The notes below the pieces were generated by a model. It did not search any database, was not told the DNA's origin, and saw only the letters and a program-made list of their open reading frames with translations. The translations under genes and the position numbers were made by a program. A DNA stretch of 64,000 bases from Aeoliella mucimassa (GTDB lineage: Bacteria > Planctomycetota > Planctomycetia > Pirellulales > Lacipirellulaceae), in assembly GCF_007748035.1 (NCBI RefSeq), contig NZ_CP036278.1, positions 1,922,001 through 1,986,000 of the forward strand, written 5' to 3'. Positions 19,489 through 29,304 of this stretch are shown piece after piece; position 1 is the first letter of the stretch; each line of letters opens with the position of its first letter.

Positions 19489-20190
19489 ATGTCTCGCCAC
19501 TTTCGCCAGCTAATGATCGTCGCGACCGTTGCCGGCTTTTTTGCCGTATCCCCTGTTTGGGGGCAAGGCATCGGCGGCAGCCGGACCACCGGCACAGGCA
19601 CTACCGGAATGAGCTCGGGAATTGGCACCTCCGGCATTGGAGGTAGCTCGCTGGGGGGCGGCATCGGAACTAGCGGAATTGGTTCCGGCGGCTTTGGCAC
19701 CAGCGGAATCGGCCAAGGCGGCTTCGGCCAAAGCACTTCTGGCATTGGAAATCAGTCCAACAGTGGGTTCGTCGGTCGCACGAGTGACGACGTAACCAAC
19801 ATGTTTAACAACATGACCCGCCAGAATACCCAGGGCGGTCAGTCGGGACGCACGCGAAACAGCAGCAACCGTAGCACTCGGAGCAGTAGCTCCAACCGAG
19901 TCCAGCAGCCAGTTCGTGTGACCCTGAAAGTGGCTTTCGATCACCCCGCGATTCGTACTCCACAGCGAACGATTGCTGAGAACGAAAAAGTAATGGAGCT
20001 GCTCACCGACCAGAATCTGTCGGGCGTCAGCATGTCTCGTAGCGAAGGACGCGTAGTGCTCGGTGGCACCGCTCCCACGGCTTGGGATCGCAAGGTCGCT
20101 GAGAAACTCGTCTCGCTGCAGCCTACCGTGGTCAGCGTATCGAACGAGATGAGTGTTTCCGAAACGGTCAGCACTCCCTCGCCGGAATAG
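19489..20190 (+). CDS. exported BON-domain protein with Gly-rich region
   Basis: 233 residues from MSRHFRQLMIV, with a GGAG ribosome-binding site seven bases upstream. A signal peptide ends near SPVWGQG. Residues 25-95 are a low-complexity repeat built on GIGTSGIGGS and GGFG units. A Ser/Arg/Asn-rich linker (RNSSNRSTRSSSSNRVQQP) leads to a C-terminal BON-type domain: LTDQNLSGVSMSRSEGRVVLGGTAPTAWDRKVAEKL, then VVSVSNEMSV. BON domains bind phospholipid or other envelope ligands. It lies head to head with the DUF3352-like gene and tail to tail with the lipoprotein below the secretion operon. Confidence 0.75.
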   Translation: MSRHFRQLMIVATVAGFFAVSPVWGQGIGGSRTTGTGTTGMSSGIGTSGIGGSSLGGGIGTSGIGSGGFGTSGIGQGGFGQSTSGIGNQSNSGFVGRTSDDVTNMFNNMTRQNTQGGQSGRTRNSSNRSTRSSSSNRVQQPVRVTLKVAFDHPAIRTPQRTIAENEKVMELLTDQNLSGVSMSRSEGRVVLGGTAPTAWDRKVAEKLVSLQPTVVSVSNEMSVSETVSTPSPE

Positions 20191-20229
20191 ACTGCTACGC
20201 GCGTTACTTGTTGGGAACTAAGGCCCTGC

Positions 20230-21015
20230 TTACTTCTTGATCGAAGGCAACGTGGCCGTCGAAGGTGCGTTGCCCACTTCCACTCTGGTGGTAACGTCCC
20301 CTTCTTGCGTGGTCACCACTGGCGAGCGACGGAACTTGCCCGGCAGCGAGATCGTAGTGGCCTTCATCTGCAGCTTGTTCTGCTCAGCGGTAGTGGCATC
20401 ACGCACTTCCACCTTGGTGGTGTACCCTGCCTGCTCGATATTGGCCGGCTTGGTGCTCTGCGCAACGAGGGTGGGGGTCTTCGCCCGCCCTGGTAAGAAT
20501 TGGCGAGCTTGATCGCTCACAACGAGCCCGCCCCCCTTGAGGGGCTCGAAGCGGGCGATCAAGCTCACCTCAGCTTGTTCTCCGCCAAGTTCGTCCCACG
20601 GCAGCCAAATACTGTAGGACACCCCAATTTCCGAGTCGCTCTGATGCTTGGCGAACTGCTCGGGGGGGAATACATAACGCCGAGTCGGGCGGTTATCGGT
20701 TTCGGCACGATCGTCTTCGGCGAACGCGTAGACGACTAGCTGTCCCTCGACCATGACCGGCTCATCCGAGACTCGGTCGTAGAAGTAGAGTCGACCGCCA
20801 AAGCCTCGCGAACCAGCACCATTTTGGTGCAACACCGCTTCCGACCAAGTGGCGACCACGCGGTCGGGAGTCTGAGGTGTCGGTTCTGCTTCCTGGAATG
20901 AAGCCAGCGGATTGAACTTGCTTTGCTTCTCGCCAGTCGATTGACAGCCAATGGCCGTCAGGACGGTTCCACAAACCAGGGTAGCCGCAAGGAATCGTGA
21001 GTTCAGAATCGACAT
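20230..21015 (-). CDS. lipoprotein downstream of the secretin gene
   Basis: 261 residues from MSILNSRFL, with lipobox TAIGC and therefore a lipid anchor. The mature protein contains a beta-rich domain (GGRLYFYDRVSDEPVMVEGQLVVYAF, YSIWLPWDELGGEQAEVSLIARFEP) and a Lys/Thr/Gln-rich tail with repeated VxTxVEV patterns (TTKVEVRD, VTTRVEVGN). It lies 62 bases after gspD on the same strand, so it may be the last gene of the secretion operon and an outer-membrane accessory or pilotin-like factor. That role is inferred from position; the sequence is not recognisably a GspS pilotin. Confidence 0.65.
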   Translation of the reverse strand: MSILNSRFLAATLVCGTVLTAIGCQSTGEKQSKFNPLASFQEAEPTPQTPDRVVATWSEAVLHQNGAGSRGFGGRLYFYDRVSDEPVMVEGQLVVYAFAEDDRAETDNRPTRRYVFPPEQFAKHQSDSEIGVSYSIWLPWDELGGEQAEVSLIARFEPLKGGGLVVSDQARQFLPGRAKTPTLVAQSTKPANIEQAGYTTKVEVRDATTAEQNKLQMKATTISLPGKFRRSPVVTTQEGDVTTRVEVGNAPSTATLPSIKK

Positions 21016-21077
21016 GGCAGTGTTCGCGTAAAGCAAGAAACAATTCGTAAGGGATGACACCAGCAACACACAATCGA

Positions 21078-24000
21078 CTAAGGAGTGCCCAAGGCTGGCA
21101 GGCGACGAATCGCAGGGCCGGTGGGCTGTTGGTACCCAACTGGTACCGTGGCCGAACCGGTTCGCGAGTTGGCCGATTGGCTCTCGGGAATCACGACATC
21201 GTAAGCTTGCTCAGGTTGCTGCAGTTGAGGTTCTGCTTCCTGAGGTTCGTACATGTCGCCTTCGGTCGGTACCGGCATCAGTTCGCTATCGCCTGGGATC
21301 TGCGTGGGGAACACGCTATCGGCATCGCTCCAGTCGTCGCAGCGGCTACGCAGCCCGCTCGGACCATGCATGCTGATCACGTCGCCCAGCACCCAGCTCA
21401 TGCGAGCCGATTCCACCTGCTTGATCATTTCGGCATCTTCTTCGTTGCGGATCACGCGAGGTGTCATGATGATGAGTAGTTCGCTACGTTGTTCGGTAAC
21501 GCCGTCGTAGCGGAACAGGTCGCCCAGCAGCGGAATCTCCGACAGAATCGGCACCCGGCGATGGACGTCCAAGGTTTCCTTGGAGAGCAGACCGCTGAGC
21601 ACCACGGTTTGACCCGAGGCCGCAGCCACGGTGGTGGTCGCTGTGATCTGATCGATCTTCGGAGCCCGAATCACGGTGCCATCGGTACCAGCGAAGATGG
21701 GAATACCTTCCGACTCGGAACCAACGTCCGACTTCGTGGCTTCGATATTCATCACCACCATGCCATCGGGGCTCACCCGTGGGGTGACCTGCATGATAAT
21801 ACCAACGTCCTCGTACGATACCGAGTTCTGCTGGCCATATTCCGAGATGCTGGTACCCACGATACGCGGCACGCTCTGACCGATGCTTACCGTGGCAACC
21901 TGATTATCAAGGGCCGAAACCTGAGGACGGCTAAGCACCTCGAGTCGGCGGTTTTCCTGCAACGCCCGCAGCAAGGTGCTCACGCTGTTGCTGCTGGCCG
22001 AGAACACGAAGCCACCAAAACCAAGTTCCTGGTTCACCCGATTCAAAGCAAAGCTCGAAAGTCCCTGCGTGGCCACGGTGCCCGCGGTTGCCAAGGCTTG
22101 GGTGCTACCGTTGTTGCCTGGCGTCTGGTTGTTAAAGTTGAAACCAGGCGACAAAGGCGAGTTAATCACGTTCTGTTGAGTCGTGGTAATCGTGGCTCCA
22201 CCCGCCGACTGGGTCGTGGTGGTCGTGTCGATCGTTTCGAAGCTATCGAGCACCGAGCGGTCGAACAGAATCGAATCCTGCAGGCCCAGCTCCACACCAA
22301 ACTCGTCGGTATCATTCAGGCGGACTTCAGCAATCAAGACCTGAATCATCACCATCGGTGGCCGCTCGTCGAGCTGCTCAATCAGCTGAGCAATCTCTTT
22401 GAAGTAGCGATCGGTCGCACTGACGATCAGGCTGTTGTTCACCAATTCGGGAACGATGATCACTTCGCGATCGATTTGTTCGAACGGACTCATGGTGAGT
22501 TCGGCCGCTTCTTCGGCATCGCGTTTTTCTTGCAGCCATTCGTTCAGGGCTTCGGCAACGTCTTCCGCCGGCGAGTTCTTCAAGCGATACACCTCGGTGC
22601 GTCGCTCGCGAGTCTCACTTGCATCGAGTTGCAGAAGGATCGCGTAGACCACTGCCAGATTGTCCTGCGTACCCGCAGCGATGATGCTGTTGGTGCGTTC
22701 GTCGACCGAGAACTGCAGTTTAACCAGCGAGTTGTCGCCGGCACCCATGCTGGGGCCGTCGCCGCTGTTGTTGTCGCTGGTGAACAGCTCTTGCAGCATT
22801 TCGGTCAGAGCGACTGCATCGCCATTGACGATGGTGAATACTTTGATTTCCGCTTCGGCTTCCGGCACGCGATCGAGTTGCTCGATCAACGCGGCGATCA
22901 GTTCCATACTTTCGCTGGGAGCGGTGATCACCAGGTTGTTCGCCTGCGAATCGGCCGCGATGCGAATGTTGGCCAGCACGCCTGATTCGAGTTTGCGCTG
23001 GTTCTCGGGATCGATGATCATCAACTGCAGAGCCGAAACCCGTGCCGAGGTGGCGTCGCCACCCTCTTGGGCGGAGCCTTCGTCGCGGGCGAGTACCGCT
23101 TCGCGGAGCACATCAGCCATGTCTTCGGCCAAGGTGTTACGGAGCGGGAAGACGCGGACTTCGTCGATGGCTGCCCCGCGATTCACATCGAGTTTGCGAA
23201 TCATCGTGGCAATCTCCGACATGTCGCGTGGACCTGCGTTGACGAACAGTGAGTTCGTACGGAAGTCGGCTACCACCAAGGCTCGCGGACGCAAGCTTGG
23301 TAGATCGTCTTGGTTGTTGTTGCTGCCAGGGTTGCTCGAGAAGGTTTGTTCCTGGTCGGTGATATAAGCATCGATAATCTGCTTCACATCGCCGGCCACG
23401 GCAAACTTCAGTGGGAACACCTCGAAGCGAGTCGTTGGTTCCACTGGTACGTCAATTTGCTTGACCAGTTCCAAAGCGGTCTCGACGTTCTCGGGGCGGC
23501 CAATCAGCATTAGCGAATTGGGCTTGCCGAGCGGAGTGATGCTAAGCGTACCAGTCCGTGGGCCAAGCACTTCGGTGTAAACCCGTTCGAGCAAGCGTGC
23601 CATGGCACTGCTTTCGACATGCTCGAGCGAAACTACTTCGACCTTGGGAACCGTTTCGAGGCTCACCTGTTCGATGCGATTGATGATGGCCTTCACCCGT
23701 TCGACATCACGCTTGTTACCTTTGATCAGGATGATGTCCAAGCCTTCGACAAATTGAATCTGCACAGGGCCCATCAAGGCTCCGTCGGCACCTTCGACAC
23801 CTTCTTCATCGCCGGCACCGGTAAACGGCACCGCGGCTACTGCATCGTCGCCTTCGGCCGGAGCCGATTCGTCTTGGGGTTGGAACAGCATGTTGACCAT
23901 GCGTGCTTGGGCGCGATTCGTGCCTCGCTGACCCGCACTCGCTTGCACCACTTGCAGGGCTTCGCGGATTTGGGCTTCGGTCTTCGGTTTGGTAGCGACC

Positions 24001-24914
24001 ACGTGCGTGGACGATTGGCTGGTCTGAGGAGTGTCCATCGCCGACAGCACGCTTTGCCAGGCCCGCTTCTGTTCGGGCGTGCCCGAGAGCAGCAGGTCGC
24101 CTGAATCGCGAGCCACGTTTAAGGTGACTCCGGCTCCGGGAATCATTTCCGCACGGAACGAAATGCGTTGGTCGCCGTTGGTCGCGGTGGCTGGAAGCGG
24201 ACGCGAGAGCAACTGCTCCAAGCGTTGGTGCAGCTGCTCACCGTTCATGGTGCGAAGCTGCAACCGCATGGCGGTGCCGCCGGTGGCCACGGTTGGCTGG
24301 GCGACTTGAGCTGGCTGGGGCTGCTGAGGAGCTGGCGTCGGTTCCTGATTGGCCGCGACTTGCGGAAGGGCCGCCGCTGGGGCTGGCTCTCCGGTCGTGC
24401 CGAGCTGCTGACCTACAAAGCGGTGCAGGTTATCGGGACCCATCACCAGCAGTTGATTGTTGTGCTGGTCGTAAGCCACGCGGTTGCCTGCAGGCAGCTG
24501 AAGCTTGGCAGCCCATTCGGCTGCTGCCGCTTGTTGCTGAGGAGCCACCGGGTAGGCCTTCAGGTAGGGCTCGACCGCGACGGTCGGAGCAGGCTGTGCT
24601 GGCGCCGCTGGGCGATCGACCTGACCAAGCAACTGCCCCACTTGGGCCAGCTTGTCGGCCGGGGCCTGCACCAGCAAGCGATTCGACTCCTGATCGGCGA
24701 AGACCACGCAGTTGGTGTCTCCGGAGAGCAGCTGGCGAACCTGCTGAGTTGCCTCGTCGAGGCTCAGGTGCTTCACCGGGTAGGCTCGCTGTTGAATGGA
24801 TGTTTGAGCCGCAACCGGTTCGGCGGCTGCCAAGAATCCAGAAAGCAACAGAACAACCACGCCGAAAGTGCGGGTGAATTGCGAATGTCTGTGGGATAAA
24901 ACTAGCCCGTCCAT
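21078..24914 (-). CDS. gspD: type II secretion secretin, very large
   Basis: 1278 residues, nearly twice the usual GspD. After a signal peptide (VVVLLLSGFLAAAEPVAAQ) come several N-domain repeats (VKHLSLDEATQQVRQLL, RLLVQAP; VEVVSLEHVESSAMARLLERV; EVFPLKFAVAGDVKQIIDAYI; VYRLKNSPAEDVAEALNEWL), with an Ala/Pro/Gln-rich linker near residues 170-210. The secretin domain occupies about 900-1165: VLSRPQVSALDNQVATVSIG, SYEDVGIIMQVTPRVSPDG, TVVLSGLLSK, VPILSEIPLLGDLF and LLIIMTPRVI. About 110 residues follow as a Gln/Glu/Pro-rich tail, unlike the short S domain of classical secretins. It forms the outer-membrane gate of the type II system. Confidence 0.93.
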   Translation of the reverse strand: MDGLVLSHRHSQFTRTFGVVVLLLSGFLAAAEPVAAQTSIQQRAYPVKHLSLDEATQQVRQLLSGDTNCVVFADQESNRLLVQAPADKLAQVGQLLGQVDRPAAPAQPAPTVAVEPYLKAYPVAPQQQAAAAEWAAKLQLPAGNRVAYDQHNNQLLVMGPDNLHRFVGQQLGTTGEPAPAAALPQVAANQEPTPAPQQPQPAQVAQPTVATGGTAMRLQLRTMNGEQLHQRLEQLLSRPLPATATNGDQRISFRAEMIPGAGVTLNVARDSGDLLLSGTPEQKRAWQSVLSAMDTPQTSQSSTHVVATKPKTEAQIREALQVVQASAGQRGTNRAQARMVNMLFQPQDESAPAEGDDAVAAVPFTGAGDEEGVEGADGALMGPVQIQFVEGLDIILIKGNKRDVERVKAIINRIEQVSLETVPKVEVVSLEHVESSAMARLLERVYTEVLGPRTGTLSITPLGKPNSLMLIGRPENVETALELVKQIDVPVEPTTRFEVFPLKFAVAGDVKQIIDAYITDQEQTFSSNPGSNNNQDDLPSLRPRALVVADFRTNSLFVNAGPRDMSEIATMIRKLDVNRGAAIDEVRVFPLRNTLAEDMADVLREAVLARDEGSAQEGGDATSARVSALQLMIIDPENQRKLESGVLANIRIAADSQANNLVITAPSESMELIAALIEQLDRVPEAEAEIKVFTIVNGDAVALTEMLQELFTSDNNSGDGPSMGAGDNSLVKLQFSVDERTNSIIAAGTQDNLAVVYAILLQLDASETRERRTEVYRLKNSPAEDVAEALNEWLQEKRDAEEAAELTMSPFEQIDREVIIVPELVNNSLIVSATDRYFKEIAQLIEQLDERPPMVMIQVLIAEVRLNDTDEFGVELGLQDSILFDRSVLDSFETIDTTTTTQSAGGATITTTQQNVINSPLSPGFNFNNQTPGNNGSTQALATAGTVATQGLSSFALNRVNQELGFGGFVFSASSNSVSTLLRALQENRRLEVLSRPQVSALDNQVATVSIGQSVPRIVGTSISEYGQQNSVSYEDVGIIMQVTPRVSPDGMVVMNIEATKSDVGSESEGIPIFAGTDGTVIRAPKIDQITATTTVAAASGQTVVLSGLLSKETLDVHRRVPILSEIPLLGDLFRYDGVTEQRSELLIIMTPRVIRNEEDAEMIKQVESARMSWVLGDVISMHGPSGLRSRCDDWSDADSVFPTQIPGDSELMPVPTEGDMYEPQEAEPQLQQPEQAYDVVIPESQSANSRTGSATVPVGYQQPTGPAIRRLPALGTP

Positions 24915-25093
24915 GAGCGATTCGTTTGTCAGAGGTTAGACGGAAAGCAAACGAGCACTCACGCGCACCGCTCGCCTACGATCTGCCGGATCGTTACTAC
25001 CGGAATAATCGGTAAGGTTTAACAACCCGCGCCAACCTTTTTCCCACAGAATGCAGGGTTTGCCGCCATTCGTGGGACGAATCGAAGAAAATC

Positions 25094-26062
25094 TCAGCCG
25101 CCAGCCGGTGCAGAAGCCATGATTCGGCCTTCCAGAAGCGTGTCGCCCAGCCGGAACGCAATCAGACCTTCGGGCGTTTCGACCACGAGTTCTTGCTTGA
25201 ACACATCGACCACGGTCCCTTTGAATTCGCCGACCTCGATCGCATCGCCCCGTTTCACGCGGAGACGCTCGTCTTCCAGGGTCTTGGCCCAGACCCATGC
25301 CTGGTAGTCGTCGCCATCGCTCACAAAGCCAGTGACCGTGGCAAACTCCGCATGATTAAACGAAGGCTTGGGGGCAGGTTGGCGAGGCTCTGGTTGGGAA
25401 GTTGTAACCACTCGGTCGGGAAGCTTGGGAGGTGGATCCTTGTACTCCGCGAAGGGGTTTCGGCCTACGATGCGGTCGAGGTACTCCTTCGACGATGCTA
25501 GCTTCAAGCGATCGGAGGTCCCTTCGGACAGGCCTTCGGTTCGCTCGGTGCCGTCGACCACGAGGGCTTCGACCGATAGCGACACGCTTAGCTCGCTGCT
25601 TCCGTCGCGGGGAGTTAAACGAAGGCTGCTGATCTTGTGCAGCAAGTCGCTGCGGTAGAATGTATCGAGGAACTTGACGACCGAGTCGAGCTTGCCAGTG
25701 GCTTCCACCTGGTAGCTGACCGGTTCGTAGGCGTCGCTCCGCCCAGTGACTCGGCGAGGAGTCACGTTGTCGACATCGAGCCGAGCGTCTTGCAATTGTT
25801 CGACGAGCCAGCCGCGGTACTGCGCTTGGGCCTTGGCAGGGTCGGCGGGCAGCGATTGGTTGCGCCATTCATTAAGCTGCTTCACCGCATCCTCGGCCTT
25901 GAGCTTGTCGAGTTCGGCTTCTTGCAAGCTGTTTTGAGCCGAAGTCAGCGACTTCTGGGCGGTTTGCTTCCAGTCGGAGTACTTGTTCCAACCCCAGTAG
26001 CAGCCCCAGAGGGCGAAGATCACCCCGACGGCAGCAGCAAGTTTCTTTTCACGATCGTTCAT
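25094..26062 (-). CDS. PilO/GspM-like protein with PilP-like C-terminal domain
   Basis: 322 residues from MNDREKKLAAAVG; a longer reading was rejected because this ATG overlaps the upstream stop by four bases. One membrane segment (AAVGVIFALWGCYWGW) is followed by a coiled coil (DWKQTAQKSLTSAQNSLQEAELDKLKAED), then an alpha/beta region (SYQVEATGKLDSVVKFLDTFYRSDLLHKI) as in PilO/GspM. A Pro-rich linker (NPFAEYKDPPPKLP) leads to a small beta domain (TGFVSDGDDYQAWVWAK, FKGTVVDVFKQELVVETPEG) resembling PilP or the GspC homology region. No separate gspC is visible, so this protein may link the inner-membrane platform to the secretin. Confidence 0.8.
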   Translation of the reverse strand: MNDREKKLAAAVGVIFALWGCYWGWNKYSDWKQTAQKSLTSAQNSLQEAELDKLKAEDAVKQLNEWRNQSLPADPAKAQAQYRGWLVEQLQDARLDVDNVTPRRVTGRSDAYEPVSYQVEATGKLDSVVKFLDTFYRSDLLHKISSLRLTPRDGSSELSVSLSVEALVVDGTERTEGLSEGTSDRLKLASSKEYLDRIVGRNPFAEYKDPPPKLPDRVVTTSQPEPRQPAPKPSFNHAEFATVTGFVSDGDDYQAWVWAKTLEDERLRVKRGDAIEVGEFKGTVVDVFKQELVVETPEGLIAFRLGDTLLEGRIMASAPAGG

Positions 26063-27540
26063 GATCGGCCCTCCTGTGGCGTAGTCACCACGATATCGTT
26101 TTGGAACGACCATACATAAGGTTTGGCATCGGGGTCTTCGATCGCAGGCTTTTGCTGCACTTCGCGATCCGCCCCGCCGAGTCGCTGTTCCATTTCGTCG
26201 ATCACCGAGAACTCGCGGACCCCGCCGGCAAGCTCCACAGTACCGCCGCGGCCATTCTTGCCAGCCGCCTGGCGGACGTTAATGCGAGTGAGGATCACGT
26301 CGCCCTCTTTATCGAACTTCTCATGGTTGTCGAGCGGTTCGGGACGCAAAGTGACCGCGATGCGATCGAGCTCGTCGAGCCAATTGACGTTTGTATTGTG
26401 CCATTGCTGGATTTGTTGCGATTGTTTGACTTCGTCCGACATCTCTTCGATATCGTTACGCAACGTGGCAAGCTGTGCCTGAGCAGCATCGGCCTTGCTT
26501 TCGATGCTAGCAACGCTGGAGTGAATCAGCCAACCGCCGCCCAGCAGCACGATAGCAGCTAGCGTGCCGGCCAAGGCGTACATCGTGAACGGCTTTTTCG
26601 GCTCGGGGGCCTTGCGGGGAGCAAGGAAATCGAAGCCGAGCTTGGCTTCGTCGGCCATGATGGCGGTGCCGAGCAGATTGGCGAACGGCGCCAGGGTGTC
26701 GGTGCTCTCCAGGTCGTTCAATCTCAAACCTGGAAGACTCGTGAGATCGACTGCAACCATCTTGCGGGCGAGTTCGTTGCCACAGCTCTCGGCGAGCGCC
26801 TGGTCGTGCTCGTTGGCGGTGAGCCAGACAAGCGACTCAATCTGCGAAGCCTCCAGACCACTAGCTAACGCTGCAATCGTGCGGCGGATTTCGCGAGCAA
26901 CTGCCTTGGTTTGGGTCGCCAGGTCGCCATCCTTCGGCAGCGGTACCGCTCGTACCGAAGCGAGCTTGCCATCGTACAGGCCGACCAGATCGACTCCGTC
27001 GTTGCGGCAAGCAGCCACCAGATGGGTTCCCCGGGCGAGTGATTCGTTGCCAGCAATTGCCAGCGAGGCGATGCCATCGCCTTGGAGCGAGATATGCTGC
27101 AAGCCCAATTGCAACTTGCCACACACTTGCTTGGCCAACTCCAGGCGGTTCTCCGCGGTGCGGGCGACGAGCAAGGTCGCTGGCTCATCTTCCGGCTCGA
27201 GCAACGGCAGGTAGTCGACGATCGCAGTTTCGTCGGCGGTCGAGAACTCGGTGCCGGCTCGCAGCCGCACCATGTCGGGCAGTTCTTCGGCCGGCACCGG
27301 CGGAATACGCAGAATGCGACTCTGCACGTCGCGCCCACCGAGCACGAGTACTGCTTTATGCTTGCCGCCGCTCACGCGTTTTACCAAAGGCGAGAAAGCC
27401 GCGATCAGGCTGGCCGCGGAGACTTCGTCCTCCAGCGGTGCGGATTCGGCGTGTCGAACGGACAGAACACCACCCGAGTGACTGCAAGCTAGCAATCGAA
27501 CTTGGCGGGTGTCCCAGTCGAGTAGTACAAAATCGGACAT
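26059..27540 (-). CDS. PilM/PilN (GspL)-like assembly protein
   Basis: 493 residues. The N-terminal 300 residues read as an actin-like PilM/GspL cytoplasmic domain (FVLLDWDTRQVRLLA, AVLVLGGRDVQSRILRIPP, IVDYLPLL). One membrane helix follows (MYALAGTLAAIVLLGGGWLIHS), then a periplasmic coiled coil and a PilN-like ferredoxin fold (SIESKADAAQAQLATLRNDIEEM; GGTVELAGGVREFSVIDEME). This equals a PilM-PilN fusion, the same layout as GspL. It would couple the GspE ATPase to the inner-membrane platform. It overlaps the next gene by four bases, typical translational coupling. Confidence 0.82.
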   Translation of the reverse strand: MSDFVLLDWDTRQVRLLACSHSGGVLSVRHAESAPLEDEVSAASLIAAFSPLVKRVSGGKHKAVLVLGGRDVQSRILRIPPVPAEELPDMVRLRAGTEFSTADETAIVDYLPLLEPEDEPATLLVARTAENRLELAKQVCGKLQLGLQHISLQGDGIASLAIAGNESLARGTHLVAACRNDGVDLVGLYDGKLASVRAVPLPKDGDLATQTKAVAREIRRTIAALASGLEASQIESLVWLTANEHDQALAESCGNELARKMVAVDLTSLPGLRLNDLESTDTLAPFANLLGTAIMADEAKLGFDFLAPRKAPEPKKPFTMYALAGTLAAIVLLGGGWLIHSSVASIESKADAAQAQLATLRNDIEEMSDEVKQSQQIQQWHNTNVNWLDELDRIAVTLRPEPLDNHEKFDKEGDVILTRINVRQAAGKNGRGGTVELAGGVREFSVIDEMEQRLGGADREVQQKPAIEDPDAKPYVWSFQNDIVVTTPQEGRS

Positions 27541-27681
27541 GCGGGGGAGGGGGGATGGAGGGCGGGGGGTAGCAACCAGGGATACTACCTGTTGCAGGTT
27601 GCCGCAGCCACCCGCGTTCTGTTTGGAATTACTATTTGGATATTCTATTCACCCTGGCGGCAAATCGCGAACGCTTCGGCG

Positions 27682-29304
27682 TTATTCCGCCACTTGTTCG
27701 TTGTAACCGAGTTGCTCCACGGTAAATCCGGCTCCCAGCGGTGTCAGGTCGCGAATCGAGAGCACCTTGGGTGTGGTGCCCGACGCGTCGATAATCGCTT
27801 CTAGACGGGTGTAGGGGCCTTCTGCTTCATAATAACCGACCACCTGGGCACGGTGCACGTCGCCGCCGGCGGTGATCATCGGGATCAATTGCTTCATTTC
27901 CTCTACTGTTACTAACCCCATAGTTAGTAGCCAAGTTTCGTGCGATTGGTCGATCTGGTCATTTATGCCGGGCTCGAATACTCGATTCGAGATAATGGCC
28001 TCCACCACATCGGGGGGTAAGGCGGTGGGGAGCGTGTAGCTCATCCCTTCGAGCAGTGTCCGCGGGGCCTGGTTGATGTTCAGCCGCCCGGGAATCACCG
28101 CATCGCCGTTGGTGGTGCAGTAGTCCATGAGAATCGGCAGGTAGGCCGCCATCGAGCCGGTATCGTCGAGAAACGCCGCTTCGACGACGGTTCGCTGGGT
28201 CTGGCCGCTCTCGACCACGCGGGTTTGCACGCCGATCAGGTCGAGCACCGACTCCAAAGGTACCGACCCTCCCTGTTCGTAGTCCAATTCGATTTCGCTG
28301 GCCAGTTTGACTTCTTCGCCACCGGTGGCTGCGGCGTTGCTTGATTCGGAGTCTTCCTCGTAAGCTCCACCTTGCCGATAGGCGATGATGAAGCTCGCCA
28401 TTTCTTCGTCCAGGATCTCGCTGAGCTGCTCGTGCAGCGTTTCAAGATCATCGGAATTCAGGTCGATCTTCGCCTCGCCTTCGGGCGTGAGGTTCTTCTC
28501 GGCGCTGCTCAACGTGAGATAGGCCGACCAGCCGCGGTTCATGCTACCGGTGGAGTTGTCGACCTGCTCCAAGGCAAACATCTGCTGCTCGGCCGCATCA
28601 AGCGTGAAGTTGCGGTTGCGATCGTAACCGTACAGAAGTTCGGGGGTGACGTCGCGGACCAGCAGCAATTGATCGAGGCTCTCCAGTGGGCCATTCTGCG
28701 GCTCGTAGCCGGGACTCAGCCCCGAGTAGTAATCGCGCTCGGCGCCGAAGTCGCGCGGGTCGTCGTCCTCGTCAAGCCAATCGAGAATCGCGTCGGCCAT
28801 CGACTCGGTCATGCCTGGTAGTGAGTTCACTAGCAGAGTACGTCCGAGCGAAGCGGTGGGATCGCTGGCATCGACCACCAGGATGGTGTTCAGGTTTAGC
28901 TTGGACGATTCGTTTTCGAGCCCGATGCGAATGCCGGAGTACTCGCCGTAACTCTGGTCAAGAGCAGGGGAGAGCACGGTGAAGCGATACCGCAAGGCCG
29001 CTTGAGCTGCCAGGCTTCCCTGACTGTCGGTGAAGGTCGACTGCATCACCGCGGGATTGTTGGTGAGCCCGCCATACTGGGTGAGGGTGGCTTCGTCGAG
29101 GACGAGCAGGTAACGCAGGTACTCGATGCCCGACTCGGCAGCCATGTTGGTTTGCAACTGACGCTGACCGACATCCGAGGACTTGTACTGCGAAAACGAC
29201 CAGTCGTAAAACGCCGCGCAGGTGATGGTCATCATCAACACGACGACCAGCACCGTGATTAGGATGCTTCCGCTTCGCTTAGGGATGGCCGGGGAGCTAA
29301 GCAT
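27682..29304 (-). CDS. gspK: minor pseudopilin GspK
   Basis: 540 residues. The N-terminus is a short basic leader and hydrophobic helix (KRSGSILITVLVVVLMMTITCAAF) with GS in place of the usual prepilin cleavage GF. The GspK signature follows: NSLPGMTESMADAILDWLD, DDDPRDFGAERDYYSG and LESLDQLLLVRDVTPELLYG. GspK sits at the tip of the pseudopilus with GspI and GspJ. It is longer than E. coli GspK (about 330 residues), with a second helix-hairpin-helix-like repeat (DLNSDDLETLHEQLSEILDEEMASFIIAYR). Its start overlaps the gspJ stop by one base. Confidence 0.88.
   Translation of the reverse strand: MLSSPAIPKRSGSILITVLVVVLMMTITCAAFYDWSFSQYKSSDVGQRQLQTNMAAESGIEYLRYLLVLDEATLTQYGGLTNNPAVMQSTFTDSQGSLAAQAALRYRFTVLSPALDQSYGEYSGIRIGLENESSKLNLNTILVVDASDPTASLGRTLLVNSLPGMTESMADAILDWLDEDDDPRDFGAERDYYSGLSPGYEPQNGPLESLDQLLLVRDVTPELLYGYDRNRNFTLDAAEQQMFALEQVDNSTGSMNRGWSAYLTLSSAEKNLTPEGEAKIDLNSDDLETLHEQLSEILDEEMASFIIAYRQGGAYEEDSESSNAAATGGEEVKLASEIELDYEQGGSVPLESVLDLIGVQTRVVESGQTQRTVVEAAFLDDTGSMAAYLPILMDYCTTNGDAVIPGRLNINQAPRTLLEGMSYTLPTALPPDVVEAIISNRVFEPGINDQIDQSHETWLLTMGLVTVEEMKQLIPMITAGGDVHRAQVVGYYEAEGPYTRLEAIIDASGTTPKVLSIRDLTPLGAGFTVEQLGYNEQVAE

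Noticed and set aside
21489-22985. 498-codon plus-strand open frame inside the secretin gene
   Set aside because: Antisense to gspD, no recognisable domain, no start signal.
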